A DNA stretch of 64,000 bases, from positions 41,511 through 105,510 of the forward strand of contig SVPH01000004.1 in the NCBI GenBank assembly GCA_015065965.1. The letters are read 5' to 3'. The stretch's first letter is position 1; every line of letters begins with the position of its first letter. Shown piece by piece: positions 1 to 8,360 of the stretch. This DNA is from Oscillospiraceae bacterium. Its GTDB lineage: Bacteria; Bacillota; Clostridia; Oscillospirales; Acutalibacteraceae. The position numbers and the translations under genes are program-made. The notes beneath the pieces were generated by a model. That model was not told the DNA's origin and made no database searches. It saw only the letters and a program-made list of their open reading frames with translations.

Positions 1-1310
1 ACAACAATGATGTTATCATTTGCTTTCATTACATCATCGCCGTTGGGGAAAATAATTTTTCCGTTTCTCATAATGCAACTTATAAGAATATTCGGCAGGA
101 GGTTGAGTTCCTTAAAGGGAATATTTTCATAACCTGCGTTTTCGGGAACGATAAATTCAACCGCTTCGACTTTGCCGTTAACCATTTTGTGCAAAGTCTG
201 AATCTGTGAATTGCCTGCAGAGTTCTGAAGTGCGCGGACATACCGTGTAACAAGATTACCTGCAACAATCTGAGGGGAAACGACTGTTTCAAGTCCCAGT
301 TCGCCGAGGATTGAATATGAATGGCGGTTAACCTTGGTTATAACTTTGTTAACGCCTTTAGATTCGGCATACATTGAAACAATAATGTTTTCTTCATCAA
401 TGCCTGTAAGCGCAACAAGGGCATCCTGAAGGTCGATATTCTGCTCTTCAAGCATATCCTGATCTGTTCCGTCACCGTGGATAACAGTAACATCGGGCAA
501 TGTGTCTGCAAGGTGATGGCAGCGCTCATAATCATGTTCAATAAGTTTTATGTTTCTTCCCGTGTCGGAGAGAAGTTTTGAAAGGTAGTAGCCTATTCTG
601 CCGCCGCCAACAATCATAATATTTTTTATTTTATGCTTATAAACACCTATTTGCTTCATAAATTGTGAAAGTTCAGACCTTGTACCTGTGATGCTGATAA
701 CATCATCGCACTTTATAACAAAGTCACCTGAAGGGATATAAACCTGCTCATCGCGCTGAACGGCACAAACAAGCACTTTTGCTTTTGTCTTTTTACGAAG
801 GTCATAAAGCGGCAAATCACAAAGAATGTTATCTGAGTGGATGCGTATGCTTGCCATTTCTATTTTACCTCTTGCAAATGAATCAAGATTTGCTGCAGAG
901 GGGAAACGGATAACCCTTGATATTTCGTTTGCGGTTTCGTATTCGGGGTTAACAATCATGTTGATGCCGAGTTCGTTGCGCAAAAACTGCATCTGAGCGG
1001 CATAATCGGGATTGCGCACTCTTGCTATGGTATGCTCTGTGCCCATTCTGTTTGCGATAAGGCAGCAAAGTATGTTGAGTTCGTCAGAAGCGGTTGCGGC
1101 GATTATAAGTTTTGCTTTTGATGCGCCTGCTACTTCAAGTGTTTCACATGTTGCGCCGTTACCGCACACACCCATAACATCGTAAGTGTCAACAGTTGTT
1201 GTGAGTTTTTCGTTGTTTATATCAACAACAGTAATGCTGTGGCCTTCGTGTGAAAGTTGTTTTGTCATTGTAATACCGAGTTTACCGAGGCCAACAATTA
1301 TAATTTGCAT
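1..1310 (-). CDS. trkA: Trk potassium uptake regulator TrkA (3' end beyond window)
   Basis: Cytoplasmic NAD-binding regulator of Trk/Ktr potassium channels. Reading from an ATG at 1310 gives an open frame that runs off the left edge, about 436 codons, against about 450 for the whole family. It starts with a Rossmann GxGxxG segment (IIVGLGKLG), has a TrkA-C domain (about residues 140-215), then a second nucleotide-binding domain opening with IMIVGGGRIG and the start of a second TrkA-C domain: the duplicated RCK-N/RCK-C layout of TrkA. It is the last visible gene of a minus-strand string behind the MFS gene (18-base gap). The TrkH/KtrB membrane partner is not in the window and could lie just outside. 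The missing C-terminus is only a window effect. Confidence 0.9.
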   Translation of the reverse strand, partial: MQIIIVGLGKLGITMTKQLSHEGHSITVVDINNEKLTTTVDTYDVMGVCGNGATCETLEVAGASKAKLIIAATASDELNILCCLIANRMGTEHTIARVRNPDYAAQMQFLRNELGINMIVNPEYETANEISRVIRFPSAANLDSFARGKIEMASIRIHSDNILCDLPLYDLRKKTKAKVLVCAVQRDEQVYIPSGDFVIKCDDVISITGTRSELSQFMKQIGVYKHKIKNIMIVGGGRIGYYLSKLLSDTGRNIKLIEHDYERCHHLADTLPDVTVIHGDGTDQDMLEEQNIDLQDALVALTGIDEENIIVSMYAESKGVNKVITKVNRHSYSILGELGLETVVSPQIVAGNLVTRYVRALQNSAGNSQIQTLHKMVNGKVEAVEFIVPENAGYENIPFKELNLLPNILISCIMRNGKIIFPNGDDVMKANDNIIV

Positions 1311-1328
1311 GTCAAAAAACCTTCTTTA

Positions 1329-2663
1329 TTAGTTGTTTGCCGATTTTTGCTTTTTAAATTCCTTTGAAAGGAAAATAAGAGGAATAACAATCAATGCACC
1401 TGTAATCGCTGCGGCAAGATAAATGTGCGGTGCCGGAATATTAACCATTTCGCCGTAATCGTTTGCATACTGTGCGGTAGCGTATATATCTGTGATTTTT
1501 GCAGCAATTCTTGGGCCGATAAGCATAGGCAGAAGAACTGAGAAAATCATTCTGATACCCTGCAACTGACCCGCTTTGTCTTCGGGAGTAAAGTCACGGA
1601 CAGCAGCGTTAATCATAATCATGAGAAGTCCGTAACCAACCATGGCGATAACTGCGGAAAGTGCAAACCAAATGATATTTTTATCTGCAAAGTAAACAAG
1701 TACAAGTCCGATTACAAAGAATGCGGCTGAGGGGAAAAGGAAGGGTGCTTTACCTTTTTTATCGCTGAGAATGATGATGGAAACAAGGGCTGCAACCGCA
1801 CCTGCAATAACAACAACTGCAAGGATGATTGTGGGAACAGTGAGTTTGAGAGTTTCCATATCAATATAATGTGCTACATAAATGAAAAGATAAGGGAAGA
1901 AAATCTGGCTTGCAATGGAGAAAATACCCATGCATATAAGTGAAATATAAAGGCTCTTGTTGCTCTTTATAACTGAGGGCTTGAAGCCGTATGTGAGGCA
2001 TTCAATAAAACTGCTCGTTGATTTGATACCCGTTCTTGAATCTTTGATTGAAAAAATTCCTATTATACCGCATGCGGAAACTATAAGACCCAGACCGATG
2101 AAGCATGCAGGGTAGCCGAACCGGCCTGAAAGAGCGCCGAAAGCGGCTGTAACAACTACCATTGCAATAACGGGCAAAAGTGCAAGGAGTGATTCGGTTT
2201 TTGCTCTGTTTGAGGGTGAGGTGATATCAGTAATCCATGCGTTGAAAGCGGCATCGTTGCTTGTTGAACCCATGAATGTCATAATGCAGTCCATAACGAT
2301 AACAATGGTTACGGTTGTTGCAATTGCTGCAACGGGAGTTGTGCCCATGATTTTTGCAACATTTTCGGGTGAGATAAAGGCAAATGCCATAACGGTGATA
2401 CCCCATATGATATAACCGCCGCAGATAAAGATTTTTCTTTTGTTGATTTTATCGCTGAGGCTGCCCATAAAAAGGGTTGTGAGAACGGCAACTATCGAAC
2501 TTGCGGCAACCATGTTTGAAATATCGGTTGAGTCACCGCCGATTTCGTTGAAAAGGAAAAGATTGAAGAAGTTGTTTTCAACCGCCCATGCGACCTGACC
2601 CATGAAACCGAAAAGAATAACATTGAGTATGAGCGATTTGCTGAGTTTAGCGTTTTTTTTCAT
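1329..2663 (-). CDS. Major facilitator superfamily transporter
   Basis: A 444-residue polytopic inner-membrane carrier with about 12 hydrophobic segments. The loop after the second helix reads GSLSDKINKRK, the cytoplasmic D-x-x-x-R/K signature of the MFS, and the N-terminus resembles the sugar:cation-symporter-like branch that begins by testing for a plasma-membrane facilitator fold. The ribosome site GGAGGT overlaps the last codons of the upstream phosphoesterase gene and the two genes are 6 bases apart, so they are surely co-transcribed. The substrate cannot be read from sequence; the upstream YfcC-type carrier and phosphoesterase give no clear clue. Confidence 0.8.
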   Translation of the reverse strand: MKKNAKLSKSLILNVILFGFMGQVAWAVENNFFNLFLFNEIGGDSTDISNMVAASSIVAVLTTLFMGSLSDKINKRKIFICGGYIIWGITVMAFAFISPENVAKIMGTTPVAAIATTVTIVIVMDCIMTFMGSTSNDAAFNAWITDITSPSNRAKTESLLALLPVIAMVVVTAAFGALSGRFGYPACFIGLGLIVSACGIIGIFSIKDSRTGIKSTSSFIECLTYGFKPSVIKSNKSLYISLICMGIFSIASQIFFPYLFIYVAHYIDMETLKLTVPTIILAVVVIAGAVAALVSIIILSDKKGKAPFLFPSAAFFVIGLVLVYFADKNIIWFALSAVIAMVGYGLLMIMINAAVRDFTPEDKAGQLQGIRMIFSVLLPMLIGPRIAAKITDIYATAQYANDYGEMVNIPAPHIYLAAAITGALIVIPLIFLSKEFKKQKSANN

Positions 2664-2669
2664 TATACA

Positions 2670-3806
2670 TTAACCTCCGAAATTTTCTGTGATATATTTT
2701 ATTGCAAAGCCGATCACGGCAACACCTGCGATGCCTGCGGCTATTCTTACACCGAGATTTATAAAGAAACTCTGCCTGTCCGAAATTCTTTTGAAAACAG
2801 GACCGAGGCATTCGCATTTAAGACCGAACTCTTTAAAATGTTTAAGTTCCTGCTCGAATTTTTCAGGATTTTTTTCATCTATGGTAACAAGTCTTACACA
2901 ACTTCTGCAGCCATCGGTATATGCTCTGAAACCTGCTGTTTTATGCTGCGCAAGAAAGATTCCGTCTGTATAGCCCGAAAAATCGTTGAGGTGATCGTGA
3001 CCGAAGAACGCGCCAAGTACACCGCCGACCTTTTTCCAACTTGCAAACTGCCCGTTGTTCACATCGGGCGAACAAGGACCTTCGCCGACATATCCTTCTA
3101 CGCCTTTTTTGCCGACATAGAAAGTGTCTTTTTTGGTGTTGTAACCTCTTACCGCAACGGGAAGTTCCCAAAATCTTGCTTTTCTGAGCAGGTTGTATTC
3201 CTCAGGAACGGGAGTGTGCTGAAAAACAAATGAGGGCATAGGTTTGCCGCCGTTTTGTTCTTTGAGTTTTGCACTCTCGTTTTCAAACCACTCAATCTGA
3301 TCCGTGTGAACATAGTCATAGTGAGAAATTTCTCTGTTTTCGTGGCAGTTGTTTGAGTCAATAAACCACAGGCAGAAAACAGGTTTTTCGCCGTCAGAGG
3401 AGTAAATCAGTTCTTTAAAGTTTGCGTTGCCCGTAACTTCGGGAGCGGTTTCGTTTCTCATTATACAGCCGTCAATGCTGCCGTAGATTTTTACAATTTC
3501 GTCTTCATTGCCGTGGTCATGTTCATGGTTACCGAGAACCGCAGCAACAGGGATGTTGCGGCTTGTTATCGGTGCGATTATATCACTGACCATTTTTTTG
3601 AATTTTTCAGGATGCTCTTTAAAATCCTTTGTGGTGCAGTTATCGCCAAGAAGAACGCATAAATCAGGCTTATATTCTTCTAGCGCCGCAACCATCAGTT
3701 TCTGCATATCTTTAAATTTAAGGCTTGTTTCATAATCGTCTGTTTCATGAATATCGCCGAAAAGCAGAATTCTGAATTTGCCGTCAGAATTGAATTTGAG
3801 TTTCAT
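2670..3806 (-). CDS. Metallophosphoesterase with C-terminal membrane anchor
   Basis: Calcineurin-like metallophosphoesterase of 378 residues. Metal-binding blocks are visible in order: GDIH near the N-terminus, GDN, GNHEHDHG, FQHTP and GHDHLNDF. A single hydrophobic helix lies at the C-terminus (about the last 25 residues), so the enzyme is probably tethered to the membrane; there is no signal peptide, which suggests a cytoplasmic active site. The start at the ATG at 3806 is preferred to a GTG 12 bases upstream because the GTG is part of the AAGGTGAT ribosome site. It lies 13 bases after the YfcC-type carrier gene. It is clearly homologous over its whole length to the secreted phosphoesterase at 60433-61578. 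The substrate is unknown. Confidence 0.85.
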   Translation of the reverse strand: MKLKFNSDGKFRILLFGDIHETDDYETSLKFKDMQKLMVAALEEYKPDLCVLLGDNCTTKDFKEHPEKFKKMVSDIIAPITSRNIPVAAVLGNHEHDHGNEDEIVKIYGSIDGCIMRNETAPEVTGNANFKELIYSSDGEKPVFCLWFIDSNNCHENREISHYDYVHTDQIEWFENESAKLKEQNGGKPMPSFVFQHTPVPEEYNLLRKARFWELPVAVRGYNTKKDTFYVGKKGVEGYVGEGPCSPDVNNGQFASWKKVGGVLGAFFGHDHLNDFSGYTDGIFLAQHKTAGFRAYTDGCRSCVRLVTIDEKNPEKFEQELKHFKEFGLKCECLGPVFKRISDRQSFFINLGVRIAAGIAGVAVIGFAIKYITENFGG

Positions 3807-3819
3807 TTTATTTATCACC

Positions 3820-5262
3820 TTATGAGTAGTTTATTGCAACTGCAATCAGCATGAGCACAACGGACAGTATGCCTTCAAGTGCAAACAGTTTCCATGAGAA
3901 TTTGAGCCATTTGCCGTATGAAATGTTAACAAGACCTATTGCAACAATCATGATTCCGCTTGTGGGATAGAGCAGATTGGTGAAACCGTCACCAAGGCAG
4001 AAAGCAAGAGTAACACTTTGCTCCGTAACGCCTACCATCTCTGCAAGGGGCAGAACAATCGGCATAACGAGAAATGCTTTAGCCGTGCCGCTGCCTACGA
4101 AAAATTCAAGGATAACTATGAATACAAACAGCATCAGTATCGCCGAATAGGGCGAAAGGTCTTTTATCAGGTTATATACAAAATTCAGGATGGTGGGAAT
4201 TATGTTGCCTTCGTCAAGGACATATGTAATCGAAAGGATAATGACGATTATGGGAATAATAGGTGCGATTGTCTTAACGCCTTCGCCAAAACTTTTAAGC
4301 AGTGATTTGCCGTTCATGCCGGAAAATCTGCCTGCAAGAATGCCGCCAATAAGGAAAAGCACAGCCATGCCTGGCAGGGAAATTCCGCCTTCCGTACCAA
4401 GAATGAAATCAAGAATTATGCAAAGAAGCACACCGATAAGGCAATATATGAATGCTTTGGATGCTTTCTTTATCTGAGGATTCTGTAGAACAGAAAGGCT
4501 GTCGTCAAGATTGTATTTTTCACGCAAAGCAAGGTCTGTTTCATAGCAGATAGATTTTTGCGGATTTTTCTCGATTTTCTTTGCGTACAGGGTCATAAAA
4601 CCTGCAAGAACCGCATAAACGGCAACGAATACAACCACTCTGTATGCAGTGCCGGAAAAAACAGGTATATCCGCCATACGCTGAACGGTTGCAACGTTAA
4701 AAGGGTTAAAAGTTGCCGCTGTGAAGCCGAATGCAACCGCAATAAGACTCATGCCGAGGCCTACAAATGAATCCCATCCGAGAGCGAGTGAAATTGCAAC
4801 GGCAATCGGAACGAGGGTTACGGATTCTTCAAGTATTCCTGCGGTTGAACTGAGAAACATGCAGGCAAGAATCATGAGGTTGAGAAGCAGGTACTTGCGG
4901 TTGCCAAACTTTTGAATGATTACCGACATTATGTATTTAAGTACGCTGCATTTATCAAGAATAAGAAATGTTCCGCCGATAAGAGTTATTATGAGAATAA
5001 TTCCGGCACCTGTCAGAGCAGTTTCTGTTCCGAACACAAGGATCGGTGCAAGGAGAATCTTCCATATTGGCAGTTTATCTTCAATCTGTGTGTAAGTACC
5101 GTTGATGATTGCACCGTCTGCATCGGTCTGATAAACTCCTCGGGGTAAAACCTGAGTAAGAACGCCTGCAAATGCCATAACCGCCGCAAGCAGAACGCAT
5201 ATTATTATAACGGTCTTTTTGTTTATCGTAAGACCTGCTTGCTTGTTTTCGGTGTTTGTCAA
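3820..5262 (-). CDS. YfcC-family membrane transporter
   Basis: A 480-residue polytopic membrane protein of the YfcC/DcuC-like group (ion transporter superfamily), with about 11-13 hydrophobic segments. Typical features are the N-terminal loop after the first helix ending in LPRGVY, the segment AGILEESVTLVPIAVAI, and a late helix pair containing SGTAKAFLVMPI and the LLYPTSG motif that recurs in this family. Members are annotated as basic amino-acid antiporters or C4-dicarboxylate carriers, but the substrate is not predictable. The start is TTG at 5262, eight bases after a GAGGGTGAT ribosome site. First gene of the minus-strand string that continues through the phosphoesterase, MFS and trkA genes. 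Confidence 0.85.
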   Translation of the reverse strand: MTNTENKQAGLTINKKTVIIICVLLAAVMAFAGVLTQVLPRGVYQTDADGAIINGTYTQIEDKLPIWKILLAPILVFGTETALTGAGIILIITLIGGTFLILDKCSVLKYIMSVIIQKFGNRKYLLLNLMILACMFLSSTAGILEESVTLVPIAVAISLALGWDSFVGLGMSLIAVAFGFTAATFNPFNVATVQRMADIPVFSGTAYRVVVFVAVYAVLAGFMTLYAKKIEKNPQKSICYETDLALREKYNLDDSLSVLQNPQIKKASKAFIYCLIGVLLCIILDFILGTEGGISLPGMAVLFLIGGILAGRFSGMNGKSLLKSFGEGVKTIAPIIPIIVIILSITYVLDEGNIIPTILNFVYNLIKDLSPYSAILMLFVFIVILEFFVGSGTAKAFLVMPIVLPLAEMVGVTEQSVTLAFCLGDGFTNLLYPTSGIMIVAIGLVNISYGKWLKFSWKLFALEGILSVVLMLIAVAINYS

Positions 5263-5287
5263 AAAATATCACCCTCTCATTGCGGGT

Positions 5288-5317
5288 ATTGTAACATAAA
5301 TACACCTGATTTTGCAA
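5288..5317 (-). promoter_or_regulatory. Putative sigma-A promoter of the YfcC string
   Basis: On the minus strand TTGCAA (5317-5312) is followed after 18 bases by TACAAT (5293-5288), itself preceded by TG one base away (extended -10). It lies about 25 bases before the TTG start of the YfcC gene. Confidence 0.55.
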
Positions 5318-5357
5318 CTATTATATTAAAATAATATAATTAAAAAAGAAATAAGTG

Positions 5358-5386
5358 TTGTGCTTTGGCAAAATTTATGATAAACT
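5358..5386 (+). promoter_or_regulatory. Weak putative promoter of the secreted hydrolase
   Basis: TTGTGC, a 17-base spacer and TAAACT, about 45 bases before the hydrolase start. The -35 is poor, so the call is tentative. It is divergent from the promoter at 5288-5317. Confidence 0.35.
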
Positions 5387-5431
5387 TAATAAAAAAACAG
5401 GCGCAAAGCCTGTAAGTAAGGGATGATTTTT

Positions 5432-6982
5432 TTGAAAAAGTTTATTGCTGTTTTACTTTCAGCGGTTATGGTTTTCTCTCTTATGGCTCCTGCTTCGTTT
5501 GCCGTCAGCGGTGAATGTAACTGCGGAGTACTGCCTACTATCTATGTAGGTCCCCTCGGTAATACGGATATCTATGAAAATCCCGGTACGGCTGAAGAAA
5601 GAACACTTTTCAGGCCCTCAACAGAAACAATTATAGGTCTTGTTGTAAAACTTCTTCCTGCAATATTCGGTTCTGTAATTACGTTCAATCTTGACGTTTT
5701 GGGCGATGCACTTATTGAAGCGGTTAATGATGCAATGGGTGCAATGGCGCTTGACGGCAACGGCAACTCAGCAGAGAATGTTTCTGTTGTAATTGAAATG
5801 CCTACCGAAACCAAACACGGCAAAGGCGAGCAGTATTATTTTCACTATGACTGGCGTCTTGATCCTGTTGAAGTTGCAGGTCAACTTGATGAATTTGTTG
5901 ATTATATAAAAGAACTTACAGGTCACGACAAGGTGAATTTCCGCGCATCATCAATGGGCGGCGTTGTAACTCTTGCTTATTTCAATGAATACGGATATGA
6001 CGATGTTGATGCATGTATTTTCCAGACCTGTCCATTGCTTGGCACTGACGTAGCAGGTGATTTGCTTTGCAGAAAGGTTGCTCTTGATGCAGATGCACTC
6101 CTTGCTTACGCAACCGACGGTTATCCGCCGTTCTCAGCAGGGGATACGGCACTCTGGACGCTTTTCAACTTCCTCTATTACAGCGGACTTGTTGACGTGG
6201 TTCTTTTTGCAGGCGACATAATTCTTGAAACTCTTGAAACCAGAGTTTTTGATGAACTTCTCACTCCTGTTTTCGGAACTTTGCTCGGTCTTTGGTCTTT
6301 TGTACCTGACAGTTGTTATGAAGAAGCAAAGAAAATTAACCTTGACCCCGAAACTCAGGCAGGTCTTATCGCAAAGGCTGATTATTACCATTACAATATT
6401 CAGTGCAGGGCAGATGAAATCCTTAACGGAGCGGTTGATAACGGCGTTAGAGTTATGATTATTGCCGGTTACAATATTCAAAGAACTCCGCTTGTTGAAT
6501 CAATGAATAATCACAGTGATGCAACTGTTGACACAAAATATGCATCGGCAGGCGCAACCGTTGCACCGCTTGACGGAACTCTCGGTGAAGGTTATGTTCA
6601 AAAGTGCAATGACTGCGGACACAATCATCTTTCACCTGACGGCGTAATAGATGCTTCAACCTGTATTTTGCCTGAATACACTTGGTTTATAAAAGATATG
6701 CTCCATTCAAATGCTCATGACGGAATTATGGAAATGTATTATTGGTTTATGTATTCAGATGAGCACTATAATGTATGGTCAAACCCCATGTATACTCAGT
6801 TCCTTCAGAATGACAAACCCAATCTCAGAGTTATTCCTATGGGTAATTTTGCTCAGGGCGCAGTTGCTCCCGAATATGGAGAAGGCGACTCGTTCTATGA
6901 CAAATTTGAAACATATGTTATGCCTGTAACGGACAGAATTTTCGGTTTTCTTGACAAATGCAGGGATTTTATAGGCCTTTAA
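5432..6982 (+). CDS. Secreted LCAT-like alpha/beta hydrolase
   Basis: A 516-residue exported protein: the N-terminus (KKFIAVLLSAVMVFS...ASFA) is a classic signal peptide. The segment YHYDWR-like (FHYDWRLDP, about residue 145) followed by a helix and then ASSMGG (about residues 172-177) matches the lecithin:cholesterol-acyltransferase/lipase group of alpha/beta hydrolases, where the second serine of the ASSMG elbow would be the nucleophile. The elbow begins with Ala instead of the usual Gly. An acyl-ester hydrolase role outside the cell is inferred. The start is taken as TTG at 5432: AAGGG lies 9 bases before it but directly abuts the ATG at 5423. Monocistronic, with a terminator at 7006-7047. 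Confidence 0.7.
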   Translation: MKKFIAVLLSAVMVFSLMAPASFAVSGECNCGVLPTIYVGPLGNTDIYENPGTAEERTLFRPSTETIIGLVVKLLPAIFGSVITFNLDVLGDALIEAVNDAMGAMALDGNGNSAENVSVVIEMPTETKHGKGEQYYFHYDWRLDPVEVAGQLDEFVDYIKELTGHDKVNFRASSMGGVVTLAYFNEYGYDDVDACIFQTCPLLGTDVAGDLLCRKVALDADALLAYATDGYPPFSAGDTALWTLFNFLYYSGLVDVVLFAGDIILETLETRVFDELLTPVFGTLLGLWSFVPDSCYEEAKKINLDPETQAGLIAKADYYHYNIQCRADEILNGAVDNGVRVMIIAGYNIQRTPLVESMNNHSDATVDTKYASAGATVAPLDGTLGEGYVQKCNDCGHNHLSPDGVIDASTCILPEYTWFIKDMLHSNAHDGIMEMYYWFMYSDEHYNVWSNPMYTQFLQNDKPNLRVIPMGNFAQGAVAPEYGEGDSFYDKFETYVMPVTDRIFGFLDKCRDFIGL

Positions 6983-7005
6983 TGGAATAAAAGCGCAGAA
7001 CAGAT

Positions 7006-7047
7006 AAAAAATAATCGGGAGGAATTATCCTTCCGATTATTTTTTTT
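7006..7047 (+). terminator. Rho-independent terminator after the hydrolase
   Basis: ATAATCGG pairs with CCGATTAT around an internal GGA/TCC-rich loop, followed by eight T. A run of A precedes the stem, but no minus-strand gene ends here. Confidence 0.8.
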
Positions 7048-7058
7048 GTGGTGATTTT

Positions 7059-7784
7059 ATGAATTCACGGATAAAACTTTCTGCCAAAGCGGCAATGAAC
7101 GGTGCGGGTTTTAATTTTTTACCTGTGTGCACAGCGATAATGTTGCTTGTTTTTGTCTTTTCTGTTTTGAATGCAGCGGTAAATTATTTTTTTAAAAGTG
7201 CTGACAAACCGCTTCTCGCTGCAGTTGCAATGCTGAGTCTTCCGCTTTTTGTTGCCTCTGTTGCTCCGCTGCGGCTGATTATGCAGACAAAATTTCTGCT
7301 GCAAGCAAAAGGTACAAGAACAGGGATAAAACCTGATATAGGGTTTTCCGGTGCTTTAAAAGCATGTGAATTATGTGTCAGGCTGTTCTTTATCAAACTT
7401 TTTTGGTTTTGTGTTTTTGAGGCTGTGCCTGTTGTTGCCGGTGCGTTGTTTGTTTACGGCAATTATCAATCTGCAGTCAGTTTAAAGGCTGCATATACTG
7501 TTCTGGCAGGGCTTTCTCTGCTTGCGGTTGCCGGTCTGCTCTTTTACTGCGTTTTTGTCCAGAGATACTCAAAATCAATGTTTTTTCTCGCTTGCTATAA
7601 AGATTTTTCGGCAGGAGACGCAATAACTGAAAGTGTGCGCAGAACCCGAGGAAAACTTTCGGACATTTTTCTTTTCAAACTCAGTTTTGTTCCGTGGATG
7701 ATGCTTTGCGCAGGTATTCTGCCTGCAATCTATGTTATCCCGTATTATAAACAAAGCCTTACCTGCTTGTATCTCAGCAGGTAA
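7059..7784 (+). CDS. Polytopic membrane protein of unknown function
   Basis: A 241-residue protein that I do not recognise. It has about five hydrophobic segments (near residues 20-45, 55-75, 105-135, 145-170 and 205-230) separated by basic loops, as in small DUF975-like or YciC-like membrane proteins, but no family motif is certain. The ATG at 7059 follows a short GTGGTGAT ribosome site placed directly after the terminator of the upstream gene. Its last eight codons and stop lie inside the inverted repeat that forms the shared terminator at 7754-7789, so the C-terminal residues are partly dictated by that hairpin. No neighbour shares its transcript. Confidence 0.6.
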   Translation: MNSRIKLSAKAAMNGAGFNFLPVCTAIMLLVFVFSVLNAAVNYFFKSADKPLLAAVAMLSLPLFVASVAPLRLIMQTKFLLQAKGTRTGIKPDIGFSGALKACELCVRLFFIKLFWFCVFEAVPVVAGALFVYGNYQSAVSLKAAYTVLAGLSLLAVAGLLFYCVFVQRYSKSMFFLACYKDFSAGDAITESVRRTRGKLSDIFLFKLSFVPWMMLCAGILPAIYVIPYYKQSLTCLYLSR

Positions 7785-7789
7785 GGCTT
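7754..7789. terminator. Bidirectional terminator overlapping a stop codon
   Basis: A perfect 13-base stem (AAGCCTTACCTGC with its complement) and a 10-base loop. It lies between the converging genes ending at 7784 and 7795. The plus-strand stop TAA (7782-7784) is inside the right arm. The T tract is short (ACTTTT) on the plus strand. Confidence 0.75.
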
Positions 7790-7794
7790 AACTT

Positions 7795-8235
7795 TTAAAT
7801 CTTAATTTTGAAAACGGCTTTCTTTATTTTATCACTGCTCATTTTGATGCAGGGCTTGTGTGTGTCATCGGGAGCAAGAAATACGAATGTGCCCTCTGTA
7901 AGAGCAACTCTTGTTGCAGACGCTGCCTGCGATGTGAAAAATTCAATGTCGGGTTTGTAGCCTGTTGAATCTTTTGCAAATTCAATGGGCAGAACATCTA
8001 TTGCTTCTTCACCTGTAATGGCAAGTTGCAAATCGTGATAATCTCTGTGTGCTTCGTAATCGCCGCCTGTTGCAGGTTCATATTCTGAAATGCCGACCTT
8101 GATGCCTTCTGCAACGTCATAGCCGCCGCATTCCATGTTTTTGAGGTCGTTTTCTTCGATGAATTTTGCAATTGCATCAAAAGCAGGATTTAAAGACGAG
8201 TAAAGTTTCAGGTTTTTTGCGGTATCGTAAATCAT
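7795..8235 (-). CDS. YhcH/YjgK/YiaL family cupin protein
   Basis: A 146-residue single-domain protein of the YhcH/YjgK/YiaL (DUF386, EbgC-like) family, small beta-barrel proteins often encoded with sugar or sialic-acid catabolic genes and sometimes acting as sugar anomerases. Seen: the N-terminal block MIYDTAKNLKLYSSLNP, the metal-binding-like HRDYHDLQ (about residues 64-71) and the C-terminal DDTHKP (about residue 125). Length is normal for the family. A GGAGATTT ribosome site sits 6 bases before the ATG. It is divergent from the GH30 glycosidase gene and shares a promoter region with it, which fits a joint role in carbohydrate use. Confidence 0.85.
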   Translation of the reverse strand: MIYDTAKNLKLYSSLNPAFDAIAKFIEENDLKNMECGGYDVAEGIKVGISEYEPATGGDYEAHRDYHDLQLAITGEEAIDVLPIEFAKDSTGYKPDIEFFTSQAASATRVALTEGTFVFLAPDDTHKPCIKMSSDKIKKAVFKIKI

Positions 8236-8266
8236 TTCAAAATCTCCTTTGGATTGTTATGGTTTT

Positions 8267-8294
8267 ATTATAAAACTTCAGCAATAAATGTCAA
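8267..8294 (-). promoter_or_regulatory. Sigma-A promoter of the YhcH-like gene
   Basis: Minus strand: TTGACA (8294-8289), 16-base spacer, TATAAT (8272-8267), about 32 bases before the start codon. Confidence 0.65.
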
Positions 8295-8302
8295 TATAAT
8301 AA

Positions 8303-8331
8303 TTGACACTAATTTTTATACATGATAAACT
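8303..8331 (+). promoter_or_regulatory. Sigma-A promoter of the GH30 gene
   Basis: TTGACA, 17-base spacer, TAAACT, about 30 bases before the GH30 start. Its -35 and that of the divergent promoter form the inverted repeat TGTCAA-N8-TTGACA (8289-8308). Confidence 0.65.
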
Positions 8332-8360
8332 AACTGTATAACGGATGAAAGGGGAAAGAA

